From Cordylochernes scorpioides (lineage: Eukaryota > Arthropoda > Arachnida > Pseudoscorpiones > Chernetidae), in NCBI GenBank assembly GCA_030710605.1, contig CP092872.1, positions 94,080,627 to 94,144,626 on the forward strand: a DNA stretch of 64,000 bases. The letters run 5' to 3'. Below, piece after piece: positions 55,778 to 64,000 of the stretch; the first letter of the stretch is position 1; each line of letters begins with the position of its first letter. The translations under genes were made by a program, and so were the position numbers. The notes under the pieces were generated by a model. That model did no database searches and had not been told where the DNA came from. It saw nothing but the letters and a program-made list of their open reading frames with translations.

Positions 55778-56026
55778 TTATGGCTTGGCAAAGAAGTAGC
55801 TGATTGTTGTCTGTTTCTTTGGCTTGTTTAACAAAGCTTCTTCTTCTCTCATAAGCATAGTTCGAAGACTATTGATGGTGTTGTAGCTTGCAAGCATTTC
55901 TGGTTCCAAATATTTTAATGCAACATCCAAACTTTTCAACGCTTCGCATCTGGGAACATCTAACTTTTCACCAAGCTTAAGAATTCGGTACTTGCCTCGT
56001 TTTTGCCGCTCCTCTTTGGATGCCAT
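55778..56026 (-). CDS. Miniature pogo/Tigger-like transposase with PIP box
   Basis: 82 residues from ATG at 56026-56024. The frame continues upstream to 56134, but the internal Met gives an MASKEERQKRGKYRILKLGE start like the N-terminal helix-turn-helix of pogo/Tigger/CENP-B-type proteins. Residues 33-70 (EALKSLDVALKYLE and onward) resemble the extreme C-terminal helical tail of those transposases, and the end reads KKQTTISYFFAKP, a canonical PCNA-interacting QxxIxxFF box. The DDE catalytic domain is missing, so N- and C-termini appear joined in frame. Right of it, the fragment ends at CTACTG before TA (about 56534), a pogo-type terminus. It might be a dead deletion copy or a small regulatory protein. 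The family call is by motif only. Confidence 0.6.
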   Translation of the reverse strand: MASKEERQKRGKYRILKLGEKLDVPRCEALKSLDVALKYLEPEMLASYNTINSLRTMLMREEEALLNKPKKQTTISYFFAKP

Positions 56027-56469
56027 TTTGTTGAAGAACAAACTTGTAAATGCAAAAAATTGAGAGTTGAATAAAAGAATTTGAAACTTACAATGTCTGA
56101 AAATGTTTGATAATTTGAACTTTAGGTGAATCAACTTTGCAATAAAAAATGCGTGAATGGCTTATGACGTAATAATGCTGCCTTCTTATTGGACAATATC
56201 CTAAACTAAGCACAAAGGTCAAATGAAACTGTTGATTTATTTAAGCTTTTAAAAAAGGGGATAAACCCCTAATTAGCGATTATAAATAATCGGTAAAAGT
56301 AAATTAATTAAACACTTAAATTAAAAATAAATTACTAATAAAAATTAAATAAAATAAAATAAAAGCAAAGCAAAAGTAAAAGTAAATAAAATAAAATAAA
56401 ATAAAATAATGTTGAAATTACAACAAAATAAAAGCATGTGAAAATTGATTTTTTGTATGTAAAAAAACA

Positions 56470-56534
56470 TTACAATACTTTCCGAATTTGGGAGTTTCCG
56501 AATTTCAGAATTTCCGAATTTGAGGAGTTCTACT
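56470..56534. mobile_element. Pogo-type terminal repeat region
   Basis: Three TTCCGAATTT units, then GAGGAGTTCTACTG and TA. Read outward this is CAGTAGAACTCCTCAAATTC, a pogo/Tigger-like terminus belonging to the element with the mini-transposase at 55778-56026. Confidence 0.6.
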
Positions 56535-56750
56535 GTATAAGAGATCTTTTGTATTTTTTTATTTTAATGACAATGATGATAATTTCAAAATGATAAATAC
56601 AAATTTTATTTTAAAAATTAAATATGCAGCATTAATATATCTTAAATCAATATCCTGGATAATTTTAAAAAATTATTTGTAACAACATTTTAAAAACACT
56701 TATTTTTGAAAATGTTATATTAAAACTTATTACTATGTTAATATGTAAAA

Positions 56751-56968
56751 CGCTAATATATAGGTTTTAACTTTTAATTAGACAATTTAAATTTATATTT
56801 ATAGACATTTATCATTTTAATTTAGACATTTTCATTTTTATTTAGACATTTTTCATTTTAATTTAGACACATGGGCTTTTTATAGAAAAGTCAATGTGTC
56901 TAAATTAAAATGAAAAATGTATAAATATAAATTAAAACTGTCTAATTAAAACTTAAAAACCTATATTA
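56751..56968. mobile_element. MITE with inverted ends and internal 21-bp repeats
   Basis: GCTAATATATAGGTTTTAAC and onward pairs with the complement at 56893-56968. The left arm additionally holds three copies of a TTTAGACATTTTTCATTTTAA-type unit. Non-coding. Confidence 0.75.
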
Positions 56969-57489
56969 GCACAAATTATTATATTTGAAAAACAATTCTT
57001 TATACCATCGAATATAGAACAGTAATGTTATATCAATAGTATGTATAAAGATATACGCACATTAATTAAATATAAAAAAATTTACATATTGATTAAAAAA
57101 ATTGGAAAAAAAAAGTTTTTTTTAAAAATAAATACACACATTTAAGTCAATGATATAAGTTCTTAAAAATTTTGTATAATGAACATAATTGAAAAATTTT
57201 GCAAATCAAAAAGTACAGATCAGGCTTTTAAAAATTAATATTGAAAAAAGACGTCGTACATAAAAATTTGTATTTTAGATTTGTGCTGTGATATATTTTA
57301 TGAACAAACATATATTTTTAAGTTTTAAATATGTGCATTTTTATATTGTTTGATTCATCTACCTTTTTATATATACATCTTTGAGAATAGTATAAATTGT
57401 TTTAAATATAATTGTCTGATAAATATGTCAAGTTATATAAAGCTTCTGTAATACTCTAGTGGAAATAGAAAGTTTAATACCAAGAAATA
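56969..57489. other. Unassigned AT-rich DNA
   Basis: Nothing recognisable. Confidence 0.4.
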
Positions 57490-57545
57490 ACAGACAATTT
57501 TGTTCACATTTAGTTATCCCATGTGTCTTCAATAAAGGTCGCTGT
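57490..57545 (+). mobile_element. Tc1-like MITE scrap
   Basis: TTAGTTATCCCATGTGTCTTCAATAAAGGTC region of the MITE only. Confidence 0.6.
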
Positions 57546-57999
57546 GTATCAAAAATCAGCAAACTTAGAATAGATGTACCACAAATGATTTTAAGAATCA
57601 AAAGAATAGCTAGCTATTTTAAAAAACGTTTTGCAACCAAAAATTTCAATCATTCATTATATTTCACAAGACGTTAATTGAGTAAATTCTATGATTATTT
57701 TTAATTTCCACTAGTGTATAAAAATGTATTGAGACAAATAATATGGATATTTACAGAAATCCAACACCAAAATGATATGTGGACATCCGTCATAGTATTC
57801 GAACATAAATACTGCAAAGGAATGGATTCTTTGAAACATCTTACCAGACTTGTCCCAACGTGTTATGCTGTAATTAGGGTTAGAGGTTATTCAGTCACCA
57901 TTATATAATTTGCTACGTGTTTTCATTTTGTATCAAGTACCTTTTTTTACACCTTTTTACAAAGCAAAACAATTAGAAAATCAATATATACACTTATAG

Positions 58000-58185
58000 A
58001 CAAGATGAAGTAGAAAGTCTTTTATGTTGCCGGTTATCCCTTTTTTTTAAGGAGACAGAGGCAATTTTTCTCGCATTTAGTTATCTCGTGTGTCTTCAAT
58101 AAAGGTCCATGTGTATCAAATATCTTTTGGAGTTATTGGTTGAGGAAGGTACATCTTCCTTAAGTTTTGTGTATACTACGTAATA
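58000..58185 (+). mobile_element. Tc1-like MITE, internally deleted
   Basis: Matches the family from TAGACAAGATGAAGTAGAAAG to CTTCCTTAAGTTTTGTG with a deletion of the CGATATACATGC part. Confidence 0.7.
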
Positions 58186-58344
58186 GGATTTTTTTCTCAT
58201 ACACATTCAAAATATCTATGTCATAAAAAAGAGTTATTCCCCACGGTATTTTTAACATGCAAGAAAGAGTATATTAGATGAACAAAAATCCTCGTTTTCT
58301 GGAAGCCTGTATGGAAATTTGTATTTAAAAAAGAATCCACATTA

Positions 58345-58567
58345 CAGTCATGGACAAAACTTAAGGAAGTTTTACCTTTTAGCATGTATATCGGGATTTA
58401 GACAATAACTCTGAAATATATTTGATACACAGTAACTTTTATTGAAGACAGACGAGATAACCAAGTTTAAACAAAATTACTTCTGTCTCCTTCAAAAAAA
58501 AAAAAAAAGTTAGTCGACCGCGGCGACATAAAAAACCTTCAAGTTCCTTAAGTTTTGTCCATGAGTG
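58345..58567 (-). mobile_element. Complete Tc1-like MITE
   Basis: It begins AGTCATGGACAAAACTTAAG and ends with the complement CTTAAGTTTTGTCCATGAGT. About 223 bp, with an A run in the right half. The terminal motif GGACAAAACTTAAG is of Tc1 type. Best template for the family seen at 980, 3631, 7020, 15780, 25987, 27218, 41758, 42455, 57490 and 58000. Confidence 0.88.
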
Positions 58568-58823
58568 TATATATATTCCAAGAAAAAAAAAAGAAAGAAA
58601 CAAATTCACAACAATAGAAGAAATAATCAATAATAAGTGTTTATCTATTTATTCTAATATTCTAATTTATCTAATAATTTATAGAAATATAACAAAAACT
58701 GAGTTGTTTCGATTTATTCTTTTAAAATTTGATTTCTCAGTATTTCTGCTGAACTGGTCGTACAAGTAAACAAAGATGTCATCTTCCAATAAATATTTAA
58801 CTCAATAGACAGGTGAAATTACA

Positions 58824-59240
58824 ACAACAAACAACAAAAAAACCTTTATTTAGGGTCACTGACCCTATACAGGATTCACCAGAGGTATGCATAAGAACAA
58901 AGCAGTGAGACAAAGGAAATAACGATATATACAGAGTAAGAAGAAAAATTAAAAAAAAAAAACAAGAAAAGAAAAAAAAAAAAAAAAAGAGGGAAGCAAG
59001 AAATCAACACAAAAAGAGTAGCAGTAAGAAAGTGAGGAGTGAGTATCACTTGGCCTTCTTCTGAGATATGGACTTGTGGAAACCATAAAACGCCGTAGCA
59101 ATATACTTATTCTGGGTCATATTGTCAATTATTGATGGAAGTGAAGCACAGAGTTGCCCAGTTTTGAGCATAAGGGTGACAGGTGAAATTAATATTTTAC
59201 TTATCGTTAAGATAGAGGCTGCCTTGCCAGAATTCATAGT
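58824..59240 (-). mobile_element. LINE 3' end with C-terminal coding relic
   Basis: Minus strand: an open frame of 63 codons (59237-59046) ends ATAFYGFHKSISQKKAK, followed by a purine/pyrimidine-biased 3' UTR, the AGGGTCAGTGACCCT hairpin, AATAAA and a (TTG)n tail. It extends the homologous copy at 14130-14428 upstream by about 90 bp. The upstream part of the frame contains LCASLPSIIDNM. Family not identifiable; 5'-truncated non-LTR retrotransposon is the best reading. Confidence 0.68.
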
Positions 59241-59295
59241 TATTACTGGCTGAAGTATACTTTAATTTGAAGAACTATTTTACATATACAATACA

Positions 59296-59787
59296 ATATA
59301 ATGCGACTTGTGATTGTAAAACGACATTTGAAAATTACACCGTATGCGTTTCTTTTCAAGAAAAATCAAAATTTATTTTAAGGAGAAATAACGATTATTT
59401 CTAACCTTAGGGATGAGGTATGAAAGGATGAATTGTGAAGAGTAATGATAAACGGAAAAATAAAAGTGTCCAGGGATGGGAATCGAACCCACAGTGTTCC
59501 GCTTAACGGGCAGATGCCATGTCCACTAGGCTACCCTGGACATATTTTTCCGTTCGTAAATAATACATAAAGTAATTTATAATACAATATAATGCGGCTT
59601 GTGATTGTAAGACAACATTTAAATTCCCATCCCTGGACACTTTTATTTTTCCGTTTATCATTACTCTTCACAATTCATCCTTTCATACTTCATCCCTAAG
59701 GTTAGAAATACTCGTTATTTCTCCTTAAAATAAAATTTGATTTTTCTTGAAAAGAAACACATGCGGTGTAATTTTCAAATGTCGTTT
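59296..59787. mobile_element. Foldback element with tRNA-like gene (copy 2, rearranged)
   Basis: The arms 59318-59482 and 59624-59787 are reverse complements and extend 15 bases into the tRNA-like gene. Between them are the rest of that gene, a stub of an original right arm (59541-59556), and at 59580-59622 a direct duplicate of the element's left head (59291-59330). This looks like a template switch or nested insertion. Confidence 0.82.
59468..59540 (-). tRNA. tRNA-like gene, anticodon loop reads GTT (Asn) or pseudo-tRNA
   Basis: Minus-strand fold: acceptor TCCAGGG/CCCTGGA; D stem GCC/GGC; anticodon stem TCTGC/GCGGA with one G-T pair; loop CCGTTAA, anticodon GTT; T arm GTGGG/CCCAT with a G-T pair. 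Box A TAGCCTAGTGG and box B GGTTCGATTCC are identical to copy 1, while the anticodon and variable region differ. Base 33 is again C. The Pol III boxes are conserved and the decoding part is not, which suggests the element keeps this gene for its promoter. Confidence 0.7.
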
Positions 59788-60190
59788 TATTTTACATATA
59801 TTCCATATTATTTACTATTGGACACCACCACCACTGGACATTATTTACTATATACTTCTACAGGAGAGCAAACACCATTCAATAAATCGCACAAAAGGAC
59901 ACGAGTTATAATATGACGAGTTAAAATTTTAACTTTTGTCCTGTTAGCGATCTATTTTCTCTTTTTTTTCTCCTGTAGATCCCTTGAAGCCTGATGTTTT
60001 CAACTTACCATTATTACATATTTTCTGAAGATAATTCATTCGTTGGAAGTTTGTTTGGGAAAATATATAGCTACACATCAACCAATGATGTATTTAGTTC
60101 GCAACGTTTCAGTGACTCACTCTCCTCAGAGGAATGGGGTTATTTTTTAATCCTATTTTCTACTTATATGAATTAACACAAAGCAATAAC
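59788..60190. other. Unassigned DNA with hammerhead-like core
   Basis: At 60103-60131 the minus strand reads CTGAGGA, an AGTG/CACT hairpin and GAAACG. The core is complete but stem I pairing is poor. No gene. Confidence 0.45.
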
Positions 60191-60205
60191 GCGCCATCTA
60201 TACAT

Positions 60206-60728
60206 ATAAAATGAAAGGATTTAAAAGCACGAATGTTTCTTTTATACAAAATACAAACTTCTACTGTCCTTACTGCGAGGAAAAAATATATTGGGAGGGC
60301 TTGGCTCATCAGTGGTGAACCCTCCCAGCGATTTCGCTAATTTAATCCACCAGACCGCTTCTAAGAGCTCTAATACTGTATTGGACGATTCTGCTTGGCC
60401 TTGTATTTATTGTTTGCGGAAGAGCATTGCTCGATGCAAATATTTGAATGTAATTCTACTGTCCTATAAGCTTATGTCCATAATTTTCTTGAAAACCATT
60501 TCTGAGATTCCATCCATCAGTGCTGCGTATATAAGCAGAATCGTCCAATACAGTATTAGAGTTCTGTGAAGCGGTCTGGTGGATTAAATTGGCGAAACCG
60601 CTGGGAGGGTTCACCACTGATGAGCCAAGCCCTCCCAATATATTTTTTCCTCGCAGTAAGGACAGTAGAAGTTTGTATTTTGTATAAAAGAAACATTCGT
60701 GCTTTTTAAATCCTTTCATTTTATACTT
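60206..60728. mobile_element. Long palindromic 'CPYC' element
   Basis: 60206-60400 and 60532-60728 are near-perfect reverse complements of about 195 bp; the 130-bp centre includes an extra fragment. Each arm has the family core; AGATGGCGC (as GCGCCATCTA) lies just outside at 60191-60200. Frames reading FYCPYCEEKIYWEG stop soon after, so no protein is proposed. Confidence 0.85.
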
Positions 60729-60744
60729 ATATGAATATTAAAAT

Positions 60745-60870
60745 CAAAAAAGAGGCATACCCTGACCACATTCACATGAACTTTTAGATAGCAGAGTGCC
60801 ATCTAGTGTAACAGAAATCAACTAAATGTTGATTTAGCCTTTTCCCTGATATTTGGCGAACCTAATTTCT
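60745..60870. mobile_element. MITE half related to 13362-13575
   Basis: AAAAAAGAGGCATACCCTGACCA through GTGCCATCTAGTGTAACAGAAATC, with the right inverted end missing. Confidence 0.7.
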
Positions 60871-60998
60871 TTGATAAATCAATATTATATATATATATAT
60901 AATGTGTTTTTCTCCCCATTGAATATAGGCAAAATATTTTTAAAACTTACTTCTGTTGACGTTATGTGGCGCCGGGTTTGTTGTTGACACATATTAAT

Positions 60999-61092
60999 AT
61001 GAATAAACGTATCATTAAATGGAAGATAGGTATCTTTTATAAATAAATAAATAAAAGATACCTATCTTCCATTTAATGATACGTTTATTCAT
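60999..61092. repeat. Perfect palindrome, ~41-bp arms
   Basis: ATGAATAAACGTATCATTAA and onward is mirrored exactly at 61052-61092 around a TAAATAAATAAA centre. No other copy in the window. Confidence 0.85.
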
Positions 61093-61149
61093 AAGTTGTA
61101 CACCGGAAGAGTTTTAAGTTTTTACATATTAATATGTTATAATAAATTG

Positions 61150-61240
61150 CTAAAGGTTGACGTTCAACCAACTGAAATATTGGTAAAATAAATGATATTT
61201 TGATCCAATATATGCCTTTTTAATTAAAGATTTTATTTAT
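61150..61240 (-). mobile_element. Repeat copy (family of 46480)
   Basis: Single arm of the 46480 palindrome in the opposite direction to 35905. Confidence 0.65.
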
Positions 61241-61344
61241 GGATTGCTCTATTTTCAAAACAAATATATATATATACACACGATTTTTTAAATATTGCCT
61301 TTACATGTATTTTATAAACAGAAGATAATTTTATTATAACGCAG

Positions 61345-61533
61345 CCGACCAGCTGGACGGTGGAGGGAGCAGACGCCTGGGAGACAGCCAGTGAGCCTGC
61401 GCTGCGCCGCCTGCCGTCACCAGAGGAGCGCCTGGTCGCCCAGTCCCTCGTCTTCCCCTCCGCCGTGGTGACTGTCGACGTTAGCGGGGCGGGGTTCGAA
61501 CGGATGGCTTCGGTGCGGAGGTCTTTACTGCAT
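61345..61533 (+). CDS. Internal coding exon of an unrecognised host gene
   Basis: 189 bp, strongly GC-rich. The acceptor is TAACGCAG before 61345 and the donor GTGAGT starts at 61534. It begins and ends in phase 0, so 63 whole codons are added: PTSWTVEGADAWETASEPAL, through PSPEERLVAQSLVFPSAVVT, ending ASVRRSLLH. The exon at 32273-32484 also ends in phase 0, giving a continuous join MR/PTSW across a 28.9 kb intron. Composition and codon bias agree with that exon. No membrane segment, signal or active site is visible and I do not recognise the family. The stretch VVTVDVSGAGFERM might be a beta-strand-rich part of a folded domain, but this is a guess. Confidence 0.85.
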
Positions 61534-61535
61534 GT

Positions 61536-64000
61536 GAGTACTTACTGCATCGACTACCTTTACTGCACCATTCGGTACTTCTTCATTGGCTGTAGTTATG
61601 GCATACATGGGTACATATTGGTTGTAGTGACTATACGGCTGTTTGTTATATCTATATTATCTTACTGATTCATCTACTATTCGTGCTATGGGAGTCCTTA
61701 CTGCACCTTTTGGTACTTCTTCATTGGCTGTAGTTATTGCACACATTCGTTACTGTGACTATACTGCTGTTTGTTATATTTATATGCACTTATGCTGGTC
61801 TTACTGCTTCATCTACTATTGATGTTATTGTTACTTACTGCACCTTGTGACAGTTCTTCATTGACTGTAGTTGTAGTTTACTGTGGGAGAAATGTTAGTA
61901 CATACATCGTTGCTATGTCCATACTACTGTTTATAATATCTATATGCGCTTATACTGTTTGTAAGTACTGCACTCTTACTATTTCATCTAGTTATTGATG
62001 CTATGGGTACTTACTGCACCTTGTGACAGTTCTTTATTGACTGTAGTTGTAGTTTACTGTGGGAGAAATGTTAGTACATACATCGTTGCTGTGTCCATAC
62101 TGCTGTTTATAATATCTATATGCGCTTATACTGTTTGTAAGTACTGCACTCTTACTATTTCATCTAGTTATTGATGCTATGGGTACTTACTGCACCTTGT
62201 GACAGTTCTTTATTGACTGTAGTTGTAGTTTACTGTGGGAGAAATGTTAGTACATACATCGTTGCTATGTCCATACTACTGTTTATAATATCTATATGCG
62301 CTTATACTGTTTGTAAGTACTGCACTCTTACTATTTCATCTAGTTATTGATGCTATGGGTACTTACTGCACCTTGTGACAGTTCTTTATTGACTGTAGTT
62401 GTAGTTTACTGTGGGAGAAATGTTAGTACATACATCGTTGCTATGTCCATACTGCTGTTTATAATATCTATATGCGCTTATACTGTTTGTAAGTACTGCA
62501 CTCTTACTATTTCCTCTAGTTATTGATGCTATGGGTACTTACTGCACCTTGTGACAGTTCTTTATTGACTGTAGTTGTAGTTTACTGTGGGAGAAATGTT
62601 AGTACATACATCGTTGCTATGTCCATACTACTGTTTATAATATCTATATGCGCTTATACTGTTTGTAAGTACTGCACTCTTACTATTTCATCTAGTTATT
62701 GATGCTATGGGTACTTACTGCACCTTGTGACAGTTCTTTATTGACTGTAGTTGTAGTTTACTGTGGGAGAAATGTTAGTACATACATCGTTGCTATGTCC
62801 ATACTGCTGTTTATGATATCTATATGCGCTTATACTGTTTGTAAGTACTGCACTCTTACTATTTCATCTAGTTATTGATGCTATGGGTACTTACTGCACC
62901 TTGTGACAGTTCTTTATTGACTGTAGTTGTAGTTTACTGTGGGAGAAATGTTAGTACATACATCGTTGCTATGTCCATACTACTGTTTATAATATCTATA
63001 TGCGCTTATACTGTTTGTAAGTACTGCACTCTTACTATTTCATCTAGTTATTGATGCTATGGGTACTTACTGCACCTTGTGACAGTTCTTTATTGACTGT
63101 AGTTGTAGTTTACTGTGGGAGAAATGTTAGTACATACATCGTTGCTATGTCCATACTGCTGTTTATGATATCTATATGCGCTTATACTGTTTGTAAGTAC
63201 TGCACTCTTACTATTTCATCTAGTTATTGATGCTATGGGTACTTACTGCACCTTGTGACAGTTCTTTATTGACTGTAGTTGTAGTTTACTGTGGGAGAAA
63301 TGTTAGTACATACATCGTTGCTATGTCCATACTACTGTTTATAATATCTATATGCGCTTATACTGTTTGTAAGTACTGCACTCTTACTATTTCATCTAGT
63401 TATTGATGCTATGGGTACTTACTGCACCTTGTGACAGTTCTTTATTGACTGTAGTTGTAGTTTACTGTGGGAGAAATGTTAGTACATACATCGTTGCTAT
63501 GTCCATACTGCTGTTTATAATATCTATATGCGCTTATACTGTTTGTAAGTACTGCACTCTTACTATTTTATCTAGTTATTGATGCTATGGGTACTTACTG
63601 CACCTTGTGACAGTTCTTTATTGACTGTAGTTGTAGTTTACTGTGGGAGAAATGTTAGTACATACATCGTTGCTATGTCCATACTGCTGTTTATAATATC
63701 TATATGCGCTTATACTGTTTGTAAGTACTGCACTCTTACTATTTCATCTAGTTATTGATGCTATGGGTACTTACTGCACCTTGTGACAGTTCTTCATTGA
63801 CTGTAGTTGTAGTTTACTGTGGGAGAAATGTTAGTACATACATCGTTGCTATGTCCATACTGCTGTTTATAATATCTATATGCGCTTATACTGTTTGTAA
63901 GTACTGCACTCTTACTATTTCATCTAGTTATTGATGCTATGGGTACTTACTGCACCTTGTGACAGTTCTTCATTGACTGTAGTTGTAGTTTACTGTGGGA
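61536..64000 (+). repeat. 176-bp minisatellite inside an intron, ~13 units
   Basis: Starts within a few bases of the exon's splice donor. The first 300 bp are diverged units with 'TACTGCA' motifs; regular units begin about 61800 and continue past the window end. Period measured on GTAAGTACTG at 61961, 62137 and 62313. Every unit carries a donor-like GTAAGT and, about 30 bp on, a pyrimidine-rich acceptor-like TTTCATCTAG. Alternating ACTACT and ACTGCT variants give a partial 352-bp dimer period. ORFs within it are incidental. Confidence 0.95.

Noticed and set aside
61360-61668. 102-codon ORF as a complete gene
   Set aside because: The GC-rich coding signal stops exactly at a splice donor (61534); the remainder reads into the minisatellite.

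Overview
The window is AT-rich, repeat-dominated eukaryotic DNA. It has spliced, GC-rich coding exons, very long introns, a tRNA-headed SINE, Tc1/mariner/pogo-type MITEs, a Ty3/Gypsy element, non-LTR retrotransposon tails and hammerhead ribozymes of the kind carried by Penelope-like elements and animal retrozymes. This fits an invertebrate, most likely an arthropod; I cannot name the species. There are no operons or prokaryotic genes.

Host coding content is very small. Two phase-compatible exons on the + strand (32273-32484 and 61345-61533) read into one another and flank a possible 28.9 kb intron. I do not recognise the protein. About 1 kb upstream of the first exon lies what looks like a decayed duplicate of it, split by a non-LTR insertion. 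Almost all else is mobile or tandem DNA.

Layout. 0-16 kb: MITEs (foldback, mariner-like, pogo-like, Tc1-like), a 22-bp minisatellite, a 103-bp tandem repeat with a CRE-type palindrome in most units, LINE tails and three hammerhead loci. 16.5-23.3 kb: a 149-bp satellite with a nested 1,535-bp duplication. 24-31 kb: MITEs, a U6 snRNA pseudogene and a tandem array made from a Tc1-like MITE end. 31-33 kb: duplicate exon, SINE and true exon. 33.7-35.3 kb: a GC-rich island and a truncated endonuclease ORF. 35-50 kb: LINE tails, SINEs, palindromic elements, a hammerhead, and a foldback element with a tRNA-like gene at its centre. 50-61 kb: a 5'-truncated Gypsy element, a miniature pogo/Tigger-like transposase with a PCNA-binding motif, a second tRNA-bearing foldback element and long palindromes. 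61.3-64 kb: the second exon, followed directly by a 176-bp minisatellite that runs off the window.

The most interesting features are the hammerhead ribozymes in several unrelated repeats, all built with a very short palindromic stem III, and a tRNA-like gene with intact Pol III boxes at the centre of a foldback transposon. Coordinates of repeats without sharp ends are approximate. No database search was possible, so family names rest on motifs seen in the sequence.
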